Positions 1 to 8,959 of a DNA stretch of 64,000 bases are shown piece by piece. The notes beneath the pieces are model-generated. The model did not search any database. It was not told the origin of the DNA and was given only the letters and a program-made list of their open reading frames with translations. The stretch's first letter is position 1. Every line of letters starts with the position of its first letter. The DNA is from Planctomycetota bacterium (lineage in GTDB: Bacteria > Planctomycetota > Phycisphaerae > Phycisphaerales > UBA1924), in assembly GCA_018968885.1 (NCBI GenBank), contig JAGWZK010000005.1, forward strand, positions 1 through 64,000. Reading direction: 5' to 3'. Position numbers and translations under genes: made by a program.

Positions 1-1
1 G

Positions 2-340
2 ATTGTGTGGAATGACTACGAGGCCAGGCAGCGGCGCCTGGTCAACGCGCCGAGCATTCAGATTGCGTACACCTTTACGGGCGTGAAAGAAGCGCCCAAG
101 GTGATGACGAATCGCAAGTTCATCGTGCTGGGGGATGAGCAGCCAAAGGTGGGGGAGTGGGTGCACTTTGAAGTGAACCCGCGCGATGACTTTGTGAAGT
201 TGTGGGATATCGATCCCGGTCAGTATGAGTTCATTCGCGTGTTCTTTGAGCTGAGATACGACGATTTGGATGCAACGGCAGATGGTGCCAAGCCCACCAA
301 GGCGACAGCGTTGTATGACGACCTGTACTTTGGGGATTGA
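2..340 (+). CDS. C-terminal part of a probable secreted protein (truncated by window edge)
   Basis: The reading frame is open from the first bases of the window, so the gene starts upstream and only about 112 C-terminal residues are visible. The fragment alternates beta-strand-like stretches with polar loops and ends in YDDLYFGD, an ending I associate with jelly-roll or concanavalin-like carbohydrate-binding domains of secreted bacterial proteins. No catalytic motif is visible. It converges on the prepilin gene with only 12 bp between the two stops. Coding status is fairly secure; the domain assignment is inference. Confidence 0.6.
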   Translation: MVWNDYEARQRRLVNAPSIQIAYTFTGVKEAPKVMTNRKFIVLGDEQPKVGEWVHFEVNPRDDFVKLWDIDPGQYEFIRVFFELRYDDLDATADGAKPTKATALYDDLYFGD

Positions 341-352
341 AGTCGAATGCGA

Positions 353-1150
353 CTAGGGCTGCCCATTGGGCGTGTACACGCGATCATCCCAGCGATCGAG
401 AGTGACAATCAATTCAGACTTGACGGGCGCGGCGTGATTATCGAGGAAAACTGCGTTGGCACTGTTGCCGTGTCGCTTAGGCGCCACGCGGCGGGTGTTC
501 TGCGGTGCGCCGGTGTCGGTGCCGGTGATGTTCAGTGCATCGCCCATGTCATAGACAACCGCGAGTGAGTGGTTGGTCGAGCCAGGTGTGTACCACCCAT
601 TGGCATGGGTCTGCTGCTTGTCATCGGTGAAGCAGGAGAGGTAAAGCGTGTCAAAAGGGAAGGGATACCGCGAGAGGACCGTGGGCTTCTTACACGTTGC
701 GTTGACCAGCCCCGGGCCACGGAATGAGATGCCGTTATTGACGTAGTGAATCTGGTGGCGATCGGCGGGACGGGAAGGGTCTTTGTAGTACGGGGCTTTG
801 GTGTAGAGATCGTTGATCGATGCATTTCCGGTGGGATCACTTTCCGGCGCTACGTTGGTGGCATTGCCATCCAGATAGGGACGCAGGACAAAGGCCCACG
901 CAGGGTTATAGCGACCGGTGGGGACTGGAGGAGTCTCACTGCGCCCGGATTCGCGAGGCGTGAATTCCTTCCATTCGCGGGCGTAGAGGTCGAGGGCAGT
1001 GCCAATCTGCTTCTGATTGGAAAGACAGACGACGGAGCGACCTGCCTCGCGGGCTTTACCCAGAGCTGGCAACAGGATCGCGATCAACAGCGCGATGATG
1101 GCGATGACCACCAGAAGCTCGATGAGGGTGAAGGCGGAGCGGCGGAGCAT
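353..1150 (-). CDS. prepilin-like protein, H-X9-DG type
   Basis: A protein of 265 residues. The start was chosen at the ATG directly before a type IV prepilin leader ([18 protein letters not shown]); the frame extends further upstream but that part is low-complexity and lies under the LOG gene. The leader is followed by a hydrophobic helix, the [14 protein letters not shown] segment and a C-terminal [13 protein letters not shown] segment that matches the H-X9-D-G pattern with Asn in place of Gly. Such proteins are expected to be processed by a prepilin peptidase and to join pseudopilus or secretion assemblies. The residue before the processed Phe is Ala rather than the usual Gly. It lies 58 bp downstream of the LOG gene on the same strand. 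Confidence 0.9.
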   Translation of the reverse strand: MLRRSAFTLIELLVVIAIIALLIAILLPALGKAREAGRSVVCLSNQKQIGTALDLYAREWKEFTPRESGRSETPPVPTGRYNPAWAFVLRPYLDGNATNVAPESDPTGNASINDLYTKAPYYKDPSRPADRHQIHYVNNGISFRGPGLVNATCKKPTVLSRYPFPFDTLYLSCFTDDKQQTHANGWYTPGSTNHSLAVVYDMGDALNITGTDTGAPQNTRRVAPKRHGNSANAVFLDNHAAPVKSELIVTLDRWDDRVYTPNGQP

Positions 1151-1208
1151 GAAATCAGCATACCAGACGCTGCAACTGAGGGCAAAGTGGCGGAGTGAAG
1201 GTTGGGAA

Positions 1209-1853
1209 TCACAACGGCGGTGGCAGGTGCTTGGTCGCAGCTGCGGGATTGGCAAGGGGCTCTTCGGCAAGGACGCGCATTGCGGATTCGATATCGGGAA
1301 CGACGGTCCAGAGAGCGCGGTATTGGGGTGCGAGAAATCCGGTATCGAGACAGCGGTCGAGCATGGCGACGGTGGGATCGAAGTAGCCGCGATGATTGAT
1401 GAGGATGATCTTGCCGGTGTGGCGGTTGAGCTTGACGCGGCTGATGATGAAGAAAAGCTCTTCGAGTGTGCCTGGTCCGCCGGGGAGGGCGACGAAGCAA
1501 TCGGATTCGGCAAGCATCATCGACAGGCGCGCCTCCATGGAATCGACCAGGCGCAGGTCGGTGATGCCGCGATGGGCAATTTCGTGCTTATCCATGAATT
1601 GAGGGAGGATGCCCAGAACGCGGGAACCGCCAGTCATGGCGGCATCGGCGACAGCGCCCATCAGCCCGGCGCGGCCGCCCCCGTACACAAGAGACCACTG
1701 GCGCCGGGCGAGAGCGGTGCCCAATTCGGTGGCCAGTCGCATGAACTCGGGGGAGTTGCCCGGCGTAGAAGCGCAGAAGACGCAGACCCGGAGCCGGGGT
1801 GTTGCGACTGTGTTCTCAGATACACTGGCTGCGTCGGAAGTGTTGGCGGGCAT
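1209..1853 (-). CDS. LOG family (TIGR00730-type) nucleotide 5'-monophosphate phosphoribohydrolase
   Basis: The 214-residue product has the Rossmann-like LOG fold signatures: VCVFCAS near the N terminus, [16 protein letters not shown], and the diagnostic [11 protein letters not shown], which supplies the catalytic Glu and the phosphate-binding loop. Proteins of this family hydrolyse the N-glycosidic bond of nucleoside monophosphates (cytokinin nucleotides in plants, AMP-like substrates in bacteria) in the cytoplasm. They are often misannotated as lysine decarboxylase. The length is usual for the family apart from a roughly 20-residue polar N-terminal extension. The in vivo substrate cannot be read from sequence. 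Confidence 0.93.
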   Translation of the reverse strand: MPANTSDAASVSENTVATPRLRVCVFCASTPGNSPEFMRLATELGTALARRQWSLVYGGGRAGLMGAVADAAMTGGSRVLGILPQFMDKHEIAHRGITDLRLVDSMEARLSMMLAESDCFVALPGGPGTLEELFFIISRVKLNRHTGKIILINHRGYFDPTVAMLDRCLDTGFLAPQYRALWTVVPDIESAMRVLAEEPLANPAAATKHLPPPL

Positions 1854-1864
1854 GGTTTAGCGTA

Positions 1865-1899
1865 TGAAGTAAAAGTTCTGAGTACTGAGTGGTGAGGTC
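1865..1899. repeat. degenerate 7-bp-period repeat between divergent genes
   Basis: Five consecutive heptamers can be laid out in phase. The last three share the form TGAGNNN (for example TGAGTAC, TGAGTGG). The array lies between the LOG gene start and the lipoprotein gene start. Similar 7-bp-period tracts occur elsewhere in the window (17672, 46111, 48857). Function unknown. Confidence 0.5.
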
Positions 1900-1924
1900 G
1901 AGCAAGGAATCAAAGGAGTACGCG

Positions 1925-2296
1925 ATGCGGACGACTTGGATGGCAATGGCGTTGATGATGGGCCTGTTAGCAGTTGGGGGTTGTGCGACGACTGGCTCAG
2001 GTGGGGATTCTCACGGCGGTGCGAGCAAGGGGGAGACGTCGAATGCACTCCTGAATGACACCACGGTGGTGAAGGGAACGAGCACGACGATGTTGGTGCA
2101 TGGGATGTCTTGCCCCTTGTGCGCCAAGAACGTGGATATCGAACTGCGGCGTGTCAAGGGTGTATCGCTGGTCACAGCGGACTTGGGTGAGGGGTTTGTG
2201 TATGTGACGTTGGATGGGAGTGCGCCGGTGACGCGCGGTCAATTGGCGCGTGCGGTGAATGACTCTGGATTCACCATCAAGTCTTTCCAGAACTGA
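1925..2296 (+). CDS. HMA-domain (CxxC) lipoprotein
   Basis: A product of 123 residues. An earlier in-frame GTG exists at 1889, but the ATG at 1925 has AAAGGAG just upstream and begins a typical lipoprotein signal (hydrophobic run, then VGGC with Cys20 as the lipidated residue). After a Gly/Ser linker comes a heavy-metal-associated fold with the metal-binding motif GMSCPLCAKNV, as in CopZ, MerP and P-type ATPase N-termini. It is therefore likely an envelope-anchored metallochaperone or sensor for a soft metal such as Cu(I). The next gene, for an outer-membrane barrel, starts 22 bp downstream in what looks like one transcript. Confidence 0.85.
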   Translation: MRTTWMAMALMMGLLAVGGCATTGSGGDSHGGASKGETSNALLNDTTVVKGTSTTMLVHGMSCPLCAKNVDIELRRVKGVSLVTADLGEGFVYVTLDGSAPVTRGQLARAVNDSGFTIKSFQN

Positions 2297-2318
2297 TCAC
2301 ATGCGCAGGAGTGACCTG

Positions 2319-3179
2319 ATGGATGAAGGCAAATTGCGGACTGAGATGCGAGGGGCTGCCGCGATGTTGGTGGTCGGAGTGTTCGCGCTGAACGCGCATG
2401 CGCAGGAAGCAATGTGGGCAGAGGCGGCGACACAGCCGCCAAGCCAGACCCTGCGTTATCGGCCGATGGCACACTATGTGAGATATGGCGGTTCACCCAG
2501 CGGAAAGTTCACACGCGCTGAAGAACTTTCAATTGAGCATGAGTTTGCGTTTGCCCTGAAGCCGGATGTGAGTTTGTCAGTGACGGTGCCGACGACGTAT
2601 CGCACCACAAAGGGACGTACTGGTGGCGATGCGACCGATGAGGATTCGGGGATCGGTGATATTACTGCGCTGGCCAAGATCCGCTGGTACAAGGATGACA
2701 CCGGGCCGATTGACACCGTGCGCTCAAGCATCTTCTTTGGAGCAGAGATTCCCAGCGGTCACGAACAATTGTCAAGTAAGTCAGTGGACCCGATCGTGGG
2801 TGTGGCGACGACGTGGATTCGCAAACGCTGGGGCGGCACATTCACTGTCGGCTACAAGATGAACACGAATCAGGAAGAGGAAGGACTTGAACCGGGAGAT
2901 GCCAAGGCCGATGCGTTCAACATTGATAACGCCGTGATGTACCGCCTCGCTCCGGAAAAATTTACGATGGAAAGTAAGGGCGCGTGGTACCTGATCGGTG
3001 AGGTGAACGGGATATTTGAGACCAACGCTGATCATGAAGTGATGCTCTCACCCGGCTTGATGTATGAAGGATGGACGTGGGCTTTTGAGGCGTCGATCCA
3101 GTTGCCCATCTTGCAGCAGGTGGATCACAGACCGGAGCGAAGGTTTGTGGTGGGGCTTGGATTGCGGTTTCTCTTCTGA
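2319..3179 (+). CDS. outer-membrane beta-barrel protein (MetA/phenol-pathway-like transporter fold)
   Basis: A product of 286 residues; the ATG at 2319 is favoured because AGGAG lies 7 nt before it. An N-terminal signal peptide ends around AHAQ. The mature part consists of alternating amphipathic strands (for example SLSVTVPTTYR, GTFTVGYKM, RFVVGLGLRFLF) and closes with the terminal aromatic Phe typical of outer-membrane barrels. The pattern of a polar middle with an IPSG turn resembles the MetA-pathway family. It follows the HMA lipoprotein gene by 22 bp, so a joint role in metal or small-molecule handling at the envelope is plausible but inferred. Confidence 0.75.
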   Translation: MDEGKLRTEMRGAAAMLVVGVFALNAHAQEAMWAEAATQPPSQTLRYRPMAHYVRYGGSPSGKFTRAEELSIEHEFAFALKPDVSLSVTVPTTYRTTKGRTGGDATDEDSGIGDITALAKIRWYKDDTGPIDTVRSSIFFGAEIPSGHEQLSSKSVDPIVGVATTWIRKRWGGTFTVGYKMNTNQEEEGLEPGDAKADAFNIDNAVMYRLAPEKFTMESKGAWYLIGEVNGIFETNADHEVMLSPGLMYEGWTWAFEASIQLPILQQVDHRPERRFVVGLGLRFLF

Positions 3180-3199
3180 GAATGTGATATTGTCGCGGT

Positions 3200-4390
3200 G
3201 TGCAGCGTGATTCACTGCGGAAAGTGTTCGCAAGATTTCTCCGCCTGGGGTGCTTGGCGTGGGGTGGTCCATTTGCACAGTTGGAGATGATTCGCAATGA
3301 GGCTGTTGAGCGGGCGGGGTGGCTGAGCAAAGAGCAGTTCAATCGGGCCCTAGCGGTGTATCAGGTGTTGCCGGGGCCCGAAGCGCATGAAATGTGCGTG
3401 TATGTCGGCGCAGTGCATCGGGGTCGCTCGGGTGCAATCGCCGCAGGACTGGGGTTCATGCTGCCGGGGCTGGTGCTGATGCTGATCCTGTCGTGGCTCT
3501 ATTGGTCCGGCACGCTCGGTCATGTCCGTAACATCGGTGCAATGCTGGCGGGCGCGCAGGTGGCGGCGGTGGCGTTGATCCTGCGTGCGGCGTGGAAAAT
3601 CGGCCAGCACGGCATCGAAGACGCCAAGCAGTGGCCAATCGCGGCAGTGTGCGCACTGGGCACACTTGCGGGGGTGCACTGGGCCTGGCCACTGATCTAT
3701 GGCGCGGTGGTGAATCCGTCTCTGCGGGCGCGAAGGTTCGTTATGGGTGGCGCGGTTTCGGCTGTTGTGTTGGTGGGGGCGATGCTGACAATTGAACGGC
3801 CTCAGTGGCCGAAGCTGGGTGAGGCGCAGGTTGTTGAGATCGTGCGGCAAGACGCGGAACATCACGCCGACGTCGCGACGATCGCTACCTCTGGGGCGCG
3901 AGCAGGATTGCTGACGTTTGGCGGCGCGTACACAGTGGTGCCGTATCTAAAGGAAGATGCTGTTGAGGGAAATGCGGCGTGGATAAGTGAGCCGGCGTTT
4001 TTGAATGGGGTGGCGATTGCCGCGGCGATCCCGGCGCCGTTGGTAATCGTCGGGACGTTTGTCGGGTTTGCAGGGGCGGGATGGATTGGCGCGCTGGTGA
4101 TGACGGCCGGGATCTTCTTGCCTTCGTTTCTGTTCACGTTGATTGGGTTCGAGCGGATCGAGACGTTGACTCGGGCGGAGCGGGCACGGGGGATCTTGAT
4201 CGGCGTCACGGCGGCTGTGGTAGGGGTGATCGGGGCGACGGCGGTGGAGATGGCGCTGTCGACGTGGTGGGGGTGGCGGGGCGCGTTGGTGGGGTTCGCG
4301 GCGTTGGTGGTGCTGAGTGCGGTGGGAAGGCGTTGGAGCGTGCCGCTGGTTGTAGTAGGTGCGTTGGTTGCAGGGGCATTTCTTTGGTAG
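3200..4390 (+). CDS. chrA: chromate transporter (CHR family)
   Basis: A 396-residue membrane protein starting at GTG. It has the two-copy CHR architecture: an N-terminal half beginning FARFLRLGCLAWGGPFAQL and containing the conserved VLPGPEAHEM segment, and a C-terminal half with LLTFGGAYTVVPYL and the AAAIPAPLV segment. These FGGP/FGGA and PGP-like motifs are characteristic of the family, which expels chromate or related oxyanions from the cytoplasm. About ten hydrophobic segments are visible. It lies 20 bp downstream of the barrel gene and could be co-transcribed with the metal-binding lipoprotein. The real substrate may be a different anion. Confidence 0.9.
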   Translation: MQRDSLRKVFARFLRLGCLAWGGPFAQLEMIRNEAVERAGWLSKEQFNRALAVYQVLPGPEAHEMCVYVGAVHRGRSGAIAAGLGFMLPGLVLMLILSWLYWSGTLGHVRNIGAMLAGAQVAAVALILRAAWKIGQHGIEDAKQWPIAAVCALGTLAGVHWAWPLIYGAVVNPSLRARRFVMGGAVSAVVLVGAMLTIERPQWPKLGEAQVVEIVRQDAEHHADVATIATSGARAGLLTFGGAYTVVPYLKEDAVEGNAAWISEPAFLNGVAIAAAIPAPLVIVGTFVGFAGAGWIGALVMTAGIFLPSFLFTLIGFERIETLTRAERARGILIGVTAAVVGVIGATAVEMALSTWWGWRGALVGFAALVVLSAVGRRWSVPLVVVGALVAGAFLW

Positions 4391-4430
4391 TGGGCTGTGG
4401 TGGAAATGATTTTGGCCGCCTAAACTTTCA

Positions 4431-5777
4431 ATGATGATTGAAACTTTGGAAAGATCGATCTCTCAGGGGATTCCCGCCCCAGCGGCACAGCCTTTGAACC
4501 TCCGCGACGCGGCGCTGGAGCCGATTCGTTCCAAGGTGGAGCGGGGTGAGCGATTGACGATTGAGGATGGCCGCGTGCTGTTTGCGACGCGGGATATTCA
4601 CAGTGTGCTGGCGATGGCGGATGGGGTGCGGCGGCGATTGCACGGCGATGTGGCGTACTACAACATCAACCGGCACTTGAACTACTCAAACGTGTGTGCG
4701 CTGTCGTGCAAGTTCTGCGATTTTTACGCCAAGGTGGGAGAGTCAAAGGCGTACACGCGGGATGTCGAGTACATCCGTGGTGAGGCGATCAAGGCGGTGG
4801 AATCGGGCGCGACGGAGATGCACATCGTGGGTGGCCTGCATCCGCAGTTGCCGTTTTCGTACTACACCGACATGCTGCGTTCGATTCGCACCGTGGCTCC
4901 GGGTCTGCATCTCAAGGCGTTTACGGCCGTAGAGATCGTGCACCTAGCCAAGATCGCCAAGGTATATAAAGGAGCGAGCGGGTCGGATGACAGCGCGATC
5001 ACCGCGCGTCGCGAGGCGATTCGCTATGTGTTGTCGGAACTCAAGGATGCTGGGCTGGGATCGCTGCCGGGTGGTGGGGCGGAAGTCTTTGATGACCGCG
5101 TGCACGATCAGGCCTTCAAGGGGAAGATCCGCTCGGATGTGTGGCTGACGGTGCACGATGTAGCGCATGAGCTGGGGCTGAACTCCAACGCGACGATGCT
5201 GTATGGGCATATCGAATCGCGCGATGATCGGCTGGTGCATCTGGATATGTTGCGTCGGGCCCAGGATCACTCGCTGACGCGCTTGGGATACACGCCGTCG
5301 GCGGATGGGTCGGTGACGTTGACCAAACCGGGGACGGAGTTACCTTTGCAGGTCGCGAGCAAACGCCCTAAGGACGCGGCACCTGCGGGATATTTCCAGA
5401 CCTTGATTCCGCTGCCATTCTTTCCCGATGGATCGGAACTGGAGAAACTCGCGGGCCCGAGCGGCCTGGAGAATTACCGTACGCTCGCAGTCGCGCGGCT
5501 CATGCTCGACAACTTTCCCCACATCAAGGCCTTCTGGATCATGCAGACGCTGCCACTGGCACAGGTGATGCTGCAGAGTGGCGCGGACGATCTGGATGGC
5601 ACGGTGGTGTGGTATGACATCACACACGTGGGCGGCGCGAGCACCCATCAGGAAGTGAATGTGCCGGTGCTGCACAAGGCGATCCGCGAGGCGGGATTCA
5701 AGCCGGTGGAACGCGACACCCTGTATCGGCGTGTGGAACGCGAAGGGAAGAAGTGGTGGATCGCGGGCAGTCGATGA
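4431..5777 (+). CDS. mqnE: aminofutalosine synthase (radical SAM)
   Basis: The 448-residue protein contains the radical SAM cluster motif CALSCKFC, followed by GLHPQLPFSYY and the SLPGGGAEVF segment typical of MqnE. MqnE joins 3-(1-carboxyvinyloxy)benzoate to SAM to form aminofutalosine in the futalosine route to menaquinone. The protein is longer than the usual ~370-390 residues. Two insertions are visible, one after KIAKVYKG (about 20 residues) and one around GYTPSADG (about 35 residues, Lys/Pro/Ala-rich). No other menaquinone gene is adjacent. The family assignment is secure; MqnC is the alternative, but the SLPGGGAE segment and overall spacing favour MqnE. Confidence 0.93.
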   Translation: MMIETLERSISQGIPAPAAQPLNLRDAALEPIRSKVERGERLTIEDGRVLFATRDIHSVLAMADGVRRRLHGDVAYYNINRHLNYSNVCALSCKFCDFYAKVGESKAYTRDVEYIRGEAIKAVESGATEMHIVGGLHPQLPFSYYTDMLRSIRTVAPGLHLKAFTAVEIVHLAKIAKVYKGASGSDDSAITARREAIRYVLSELKDAGLGSLPGGGAEVFDDRVHDQAFKGKIRSDVWLTVHDVAHELGLNSNATMLYGHIESRDDRLVHLDMLRRAQDHSLTRLGYTPSADGSVTLTKPGTELPLQVASKRPKDAAPAGYFQTLIPLPFFPDGSELEKLAGPSGLENYRTLAVARLMLDNFPHIKAFWIMQTLPLAQVMLQSGADDLDGTVVWYDITHVGGASTHQEVNVPVLHKAIREAGFKPVERDTLYRRVEREGKKWWIAGSR

Positions 5778-5813
5778 CACTCGTGGCGGTTTGATTGAGT
5801 ACGCTCGCAGTCA

Positions 5814-7073
5814 GTGAGCACGCCGCCAGAACCACACGCAGACACGCCGCGACATGACCCGTTCGCGGCGTTGCGCTTGGCCAACTACCGCTGGTATGCC
5901 GCAGGATTTCTGACTTCGGCGTGTGGGCTGCAAATGCTGGCGACTGCGGTGGGGTGGGAGGTTTTTGAGAGGACCAAAGACCCCTTGCATCTGGGGTATA
6001 CAGGGCTGGCAAGAGCGTTGCCAGTGATGCTGCTGGCTTTGCCGGGCGGGCATGTGGCGGATGTCTTTAATCGCCGCTGGATCATCATGATCAGCCAGGC
6101 GTTGTTTGCTGTCGCGGCGTTCTTACTGGCGTGGTGGTCGTGGGCCTCAGGGCCGATCTGGCTGGTATACGTGCTGCTGGCACTGATGGGATGTTTGCGG
6201 GCGCTGAATGGCCCGGCGCGCGGGGCGTTTCTGCCCTTGATCGTGCCGGGGAAAGATTTTCACAATGTGGTCACCTGGTCCACTGGGATCTTTCATCTCA
6301 GTGGTGTGGCGGGGCCGCTGATCGCAGGATGGCTGATCGGTCAAACGGGTGTGGCGCACTGGGTGTATGTGGGGACGGGGTGCGCGACGCTGGTCTTTTC
6401 ACTGTCGATGCTGTTCATTCGGCCACTCACCAAGCAGACTCCGGCGGGGAAGATGACAGTGGAATCGATGTTGAGTGGATTGGGGTTTGTGTATCGGGAT
6501 AAGCCGGTCTTCGGCGCGATTGTGATTGATTGTGTGGGCGTGCTGCTCGGGGGTGCGACAGCCCTGTTGCCGATGTTTGCCGAGGATATCTTGAAAGTGG
6601 GACCGGAAGGATTGGGATTGCTGCGGGCCTCGACATTCATGGGCGCGGCAATGATGTCATTGGTGCTTGCGTTTCTGCCCCCGTTCAAGAATGCGGGGCG
6701 GACGTTTCTTATCGCGGTGGCTCTCTGGGGCGTGGCGGGGATCGCGTTTGGACTGTCAACCTCGTTCTGGGTGGCGATGGTATTTCTTTTCTTGCAAGGG
6801 GCGATTGACAATGTGTCGGTGGTGATCCGGCACATTCTCGTGCAAGCGCGGACGCCGGATCACTTGCGGGGCAGAGTGTCAGCGGTGAACACCATGTTCA
6901 TCGAGATTTCCAATGAACTCGGCGCGTTTGAATCCGGCATCGTCGCCAAGTGGCTGGGGCCGGTGTTGTCGGTGGTGACGGGTGGTATTGGCACATTGTG
7001 CGTAGTTGGAATCGTGGCGGCGACAAATAAGCCACTGCGCGAACTCAAGACCATGACGATGCCTGAAGACTAG
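5814..7073 (+). CDS. MFS transporter (MFS_3 / EntS-like)
   Basis: A 419-residue polytopic protein with GTG start. After a 20-residue polar N terminus come LRLANYRWYAAGFLTSACGLQM and a series of about twelve hydrophobic helices. The loop between the second and third helices carries GGHVADVFNRRW, the major-facilitator motif A form seen in the EntS/MFS_3 group. Members export small molecules such as siderophores or drugs by proton antiport. The second half repeats the pattern (LRGRVSAVNTMF). It ends 6 bp from the convergent polX stop. The substrate is unknown. Confidence 0.9.
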   Translation: MSTPPEPHADTPRHDPFAALRLANYRWYAAGFLTSACGLQMLATAVGWEVFERTKDPLHLGYTGLARALPVMLLALPGGHVADVFNRRWIIMISQALFAVAAFLLAWWSWASGPIWLVYVLLALMGCLRALNGPARGAFLPLIVPGKDFHNVVTWSTGIFHLSGVAGPLIAGWLIGQTGVAHWVYVGTGCATLVFSLSMLFIRPLTKQTPAGKMTVESMLSGLGFVYRDKPVFGAIVIDCVGVLLGGATALLPMFAEDILKVGPEGLGLLRASTFMGAAMMSLVLAFLPPFKNAGRTFLIAVALWGVAGIAFGLSTSFWVAMVFLFLQGAIDNVSVVIRHILVQARTPDHLRGRVSAVNTMFIEISNELGAFESGIVAKWLGPVLSVVTGGIGTLCVVGIVAATNKPLRELKTMTMPED

Positions 7074-7079
7074 AAGTGA

Positions 7080-8921
7080 TCAGCGACGTTTGGTTTTCAG
7101 CCATGCGTGGAGTTTCTCTGCAGGCCAGGTATTGATCACGCTTTCTGCCACAGCCCCCGCCCGCCGCGCCGTGAGCACGCCGTACTTCAGGTTGTCATAA
7201 TCCTCAGCTTCGTGCACATCGCAGTTGATGGACAGGAGCGCACCGGCCTCAACAGTGGCGCGGGCATGGACATCGCGCAGGTCCAGACGCATCCAGTGAG
7301 CGTTGATCTCCAGCGCAGTGTTGTTCTTCTTGGCAGCGGCGATGAGCGCAGCCATGTCCGGTTCCAAACCCGGGCGACGATTGATCAGTCTTCCCGTGGG
7401 GTGACCGAGAATGTGAACCAGGGGGTGCATGATGGCTTTGAGCAAGCGCGCGGTGGCGGTGGCGGGTTCTTGTGAGAGGGCGGTGTGAGGGCTGGCGACG
7501 ACGACATCCAGTTTGGCGAGTATTTCATCGGGGTAGTCGAGTGATCCATCGGCGAGGATGTCCACTTCGCTGCCAGCAAGGATGGTGATGCCAGGAACCT
7601 GCGCGCGTGCGGCGTGGATCGAATCGATGTGTTCGAGCAGACGCTCGATGGAGAGGCCGTTGGCTTGGGCAGAGCTGCGCGAGTGATCGGTGACGGTAAT
7701 GGTGTGAAAGCCACGGGCTTTGGCGCGCTCGGCGAGCTCGATGATCGACATGCGGCCATCGCTGGCGGTGGTGTGGGCGTGGAGTTCGGCCTTGATGTCG
7801 GCGATGGTGATGAGCGTGGGCGTGGCGTTGAGGTTGAATTCGGAGTGATCTTCGCGGATTTCGGGGGGGATGTAGGGGAGTTTGAGGGCCGCGAAGATGG
7901 ACTCCTCGGTGGTGCCGGCAACCGGAGTGACACCACGTTTGTGGGGCGGTTCTTCGGAAGAATCGTCCGGATAAAGGCCGTACTCGTTCAGAGTCATCCC
8001 CATCGACAGGGCACGCTCGCGCATATGGACGTTGTGGTCTTTGCTCCCGGTGAAGTACGCGAGCGCTGCGCCGAAGGAGCATTCGGGGACGATGCGGAGA
8101 TCGACTTGGATCACTGGCCCCTTGACTTGGCCTTTGTTGGCATCAGGGTTTTCAGATTCGGTTGCGCCCCAGCGCTGGTCTTCGGCATTGAGGGCAAACT
8201 GGATGCTGGAACGAGTATCACCGCTAGCCAGCACATGACGCACTTCAGGCATGGCACGGAAGAGCGCCGAGATCGGCGCGACGAGGGCTTCGTTTTTGAA
8301 ATCGGCATCGCTGGTAGAGACGAGGATGTCAAGATCGCCGACGGTGTCCCTGCCGCGACGAGCCGAACCTGCAAACGCGGCACGCACGACGCCCTTCTGC
8401 GCTTTCATCCGTGCGACGATGTGCTCGGCGATGGGCATGGCCTGACCGAGTCGGATGCGGGCGTGCACAGTGCGGGCAAAATCAAGGGATTGACGGAGCT
8501 TCTCCACACTCTTGGCGCCCATGCGGGGCAATTTGAGAATGCTGCCATCGGCGATGGAGGCGCGGAGGGAGGCCTCATCGACGATGCCCCCTTCGGTCCA
8601 CAAGGTGCGGAGCGTCTTGGGGCCAAGGCCAGGCACCTCCAGCAGGGGCAGCAGCCCGGGGGGCACTTTGGCGTTGAGGTCGGCGAACTCGGCGGTGCTG
8701 CCGCTGGAAATGAACTCGATGATCTTGTCAGCGATTTTGGGTCCGATGCCCTCGATCTCAAGCAGGGTCTTGCGATCCAAGGAGGAAGCATCGGTGCTGA
8801 GGTCCCCCAGCACCCGGGCCGCTCTGGTATGGGCGTTGACGCGAAAGCCATCCTCACCAAGCAGTTGCATCAGGTTGGCGATGGCCTCAAAATGGCGGGC
8901 AAGGCGGTCATTGGCGGACAT
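7080..8921 (-). CDS. polX: DNA polymerase/3'-5' exonuclease PolX
   Basis: A 613-residue bacterial X-family polymerase. An N-terminal helix-hairpin-helix region (IEGIGPKIADKI; VPGLGPKTLRTL) is followed by the nucleotidyltransferase motif GSARRGRDTVGDLDIL with its catalytic Asp pair. A C-terminal PHP domain contains ELHAHTTASDG, TVTDHS, and the metal-binding positions in GHPTGR and CDVHEA. The PHP part supplies 3'-5' exonuclease activity. The family acts in base excision and gap repair. The PHP motif has Ala and Thr where most PolX proteins have His-Ser-Thr, and CDVH replaces the common TDAH; the metal ligands themselves are kept. The gene is divergent from pyrC. Confidence 0.96.
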   Translation of the reverse strand: MSANDRLARHFEAIANLMQLLGEDGFRVNAHTRAARVLGDLSTDASSLDRKTLLEIEGIGPKIADKIIEFISSGSTAEFADLNAKVPPGLLPLLEVPGLGPKTLRTLWTEGGIVDEASLRASIADGSILKLPRMGAKSVEKLRQSLDFARTVHARIRLGQAMPIAEHIVARMKAQKGVVRAAFAGSARRGRDTVGDLDILVSTSDADFKNEALVAPISALFRAMPEVRHVLASGDTRSSIQFALNAEDQRWGATESENPDANKGQVKGPVIQVDLRIVPECSFGAALAYFTGSKDHNVHMRERALSMGMTLNEYGLYPDDSSEEPPHKRGVTPVAGTTEESIFAALKLPYIPPEIREDHSEFNLNATPTLITIADIKAELHAHTTASDGRMSIIELAERAKARGFHTITVTDHSRSSAQANGLSIERLLEHIDSIHAARAQVPGITILAGSEVDILADGSLDYPDEILAKLDVVVASPHTALSQEPATATARLLKAIMHPLVHILGHPTGRLINRRPGLEPDMAALIAAAKKNNTALEINAHWMRLDLRDVHARATVEAGALLSINCDVHEAEDYDNLKYGVLTARRAGAVAESVINTWPAEKLHAWLKTKRR

Positions 8922-8959
8922 GCTGGAGAGTGTACGGGCGATGACGCTACCCTCGGGTC

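Noticed and set aside
1153..1513. Upstream in-frame extension of the prepilin at 353-1150
   Set aside because: It underlies the LOG gene on the same strand and is Ser/Pro-rich; the prepilin leader fixes the start at 1150.
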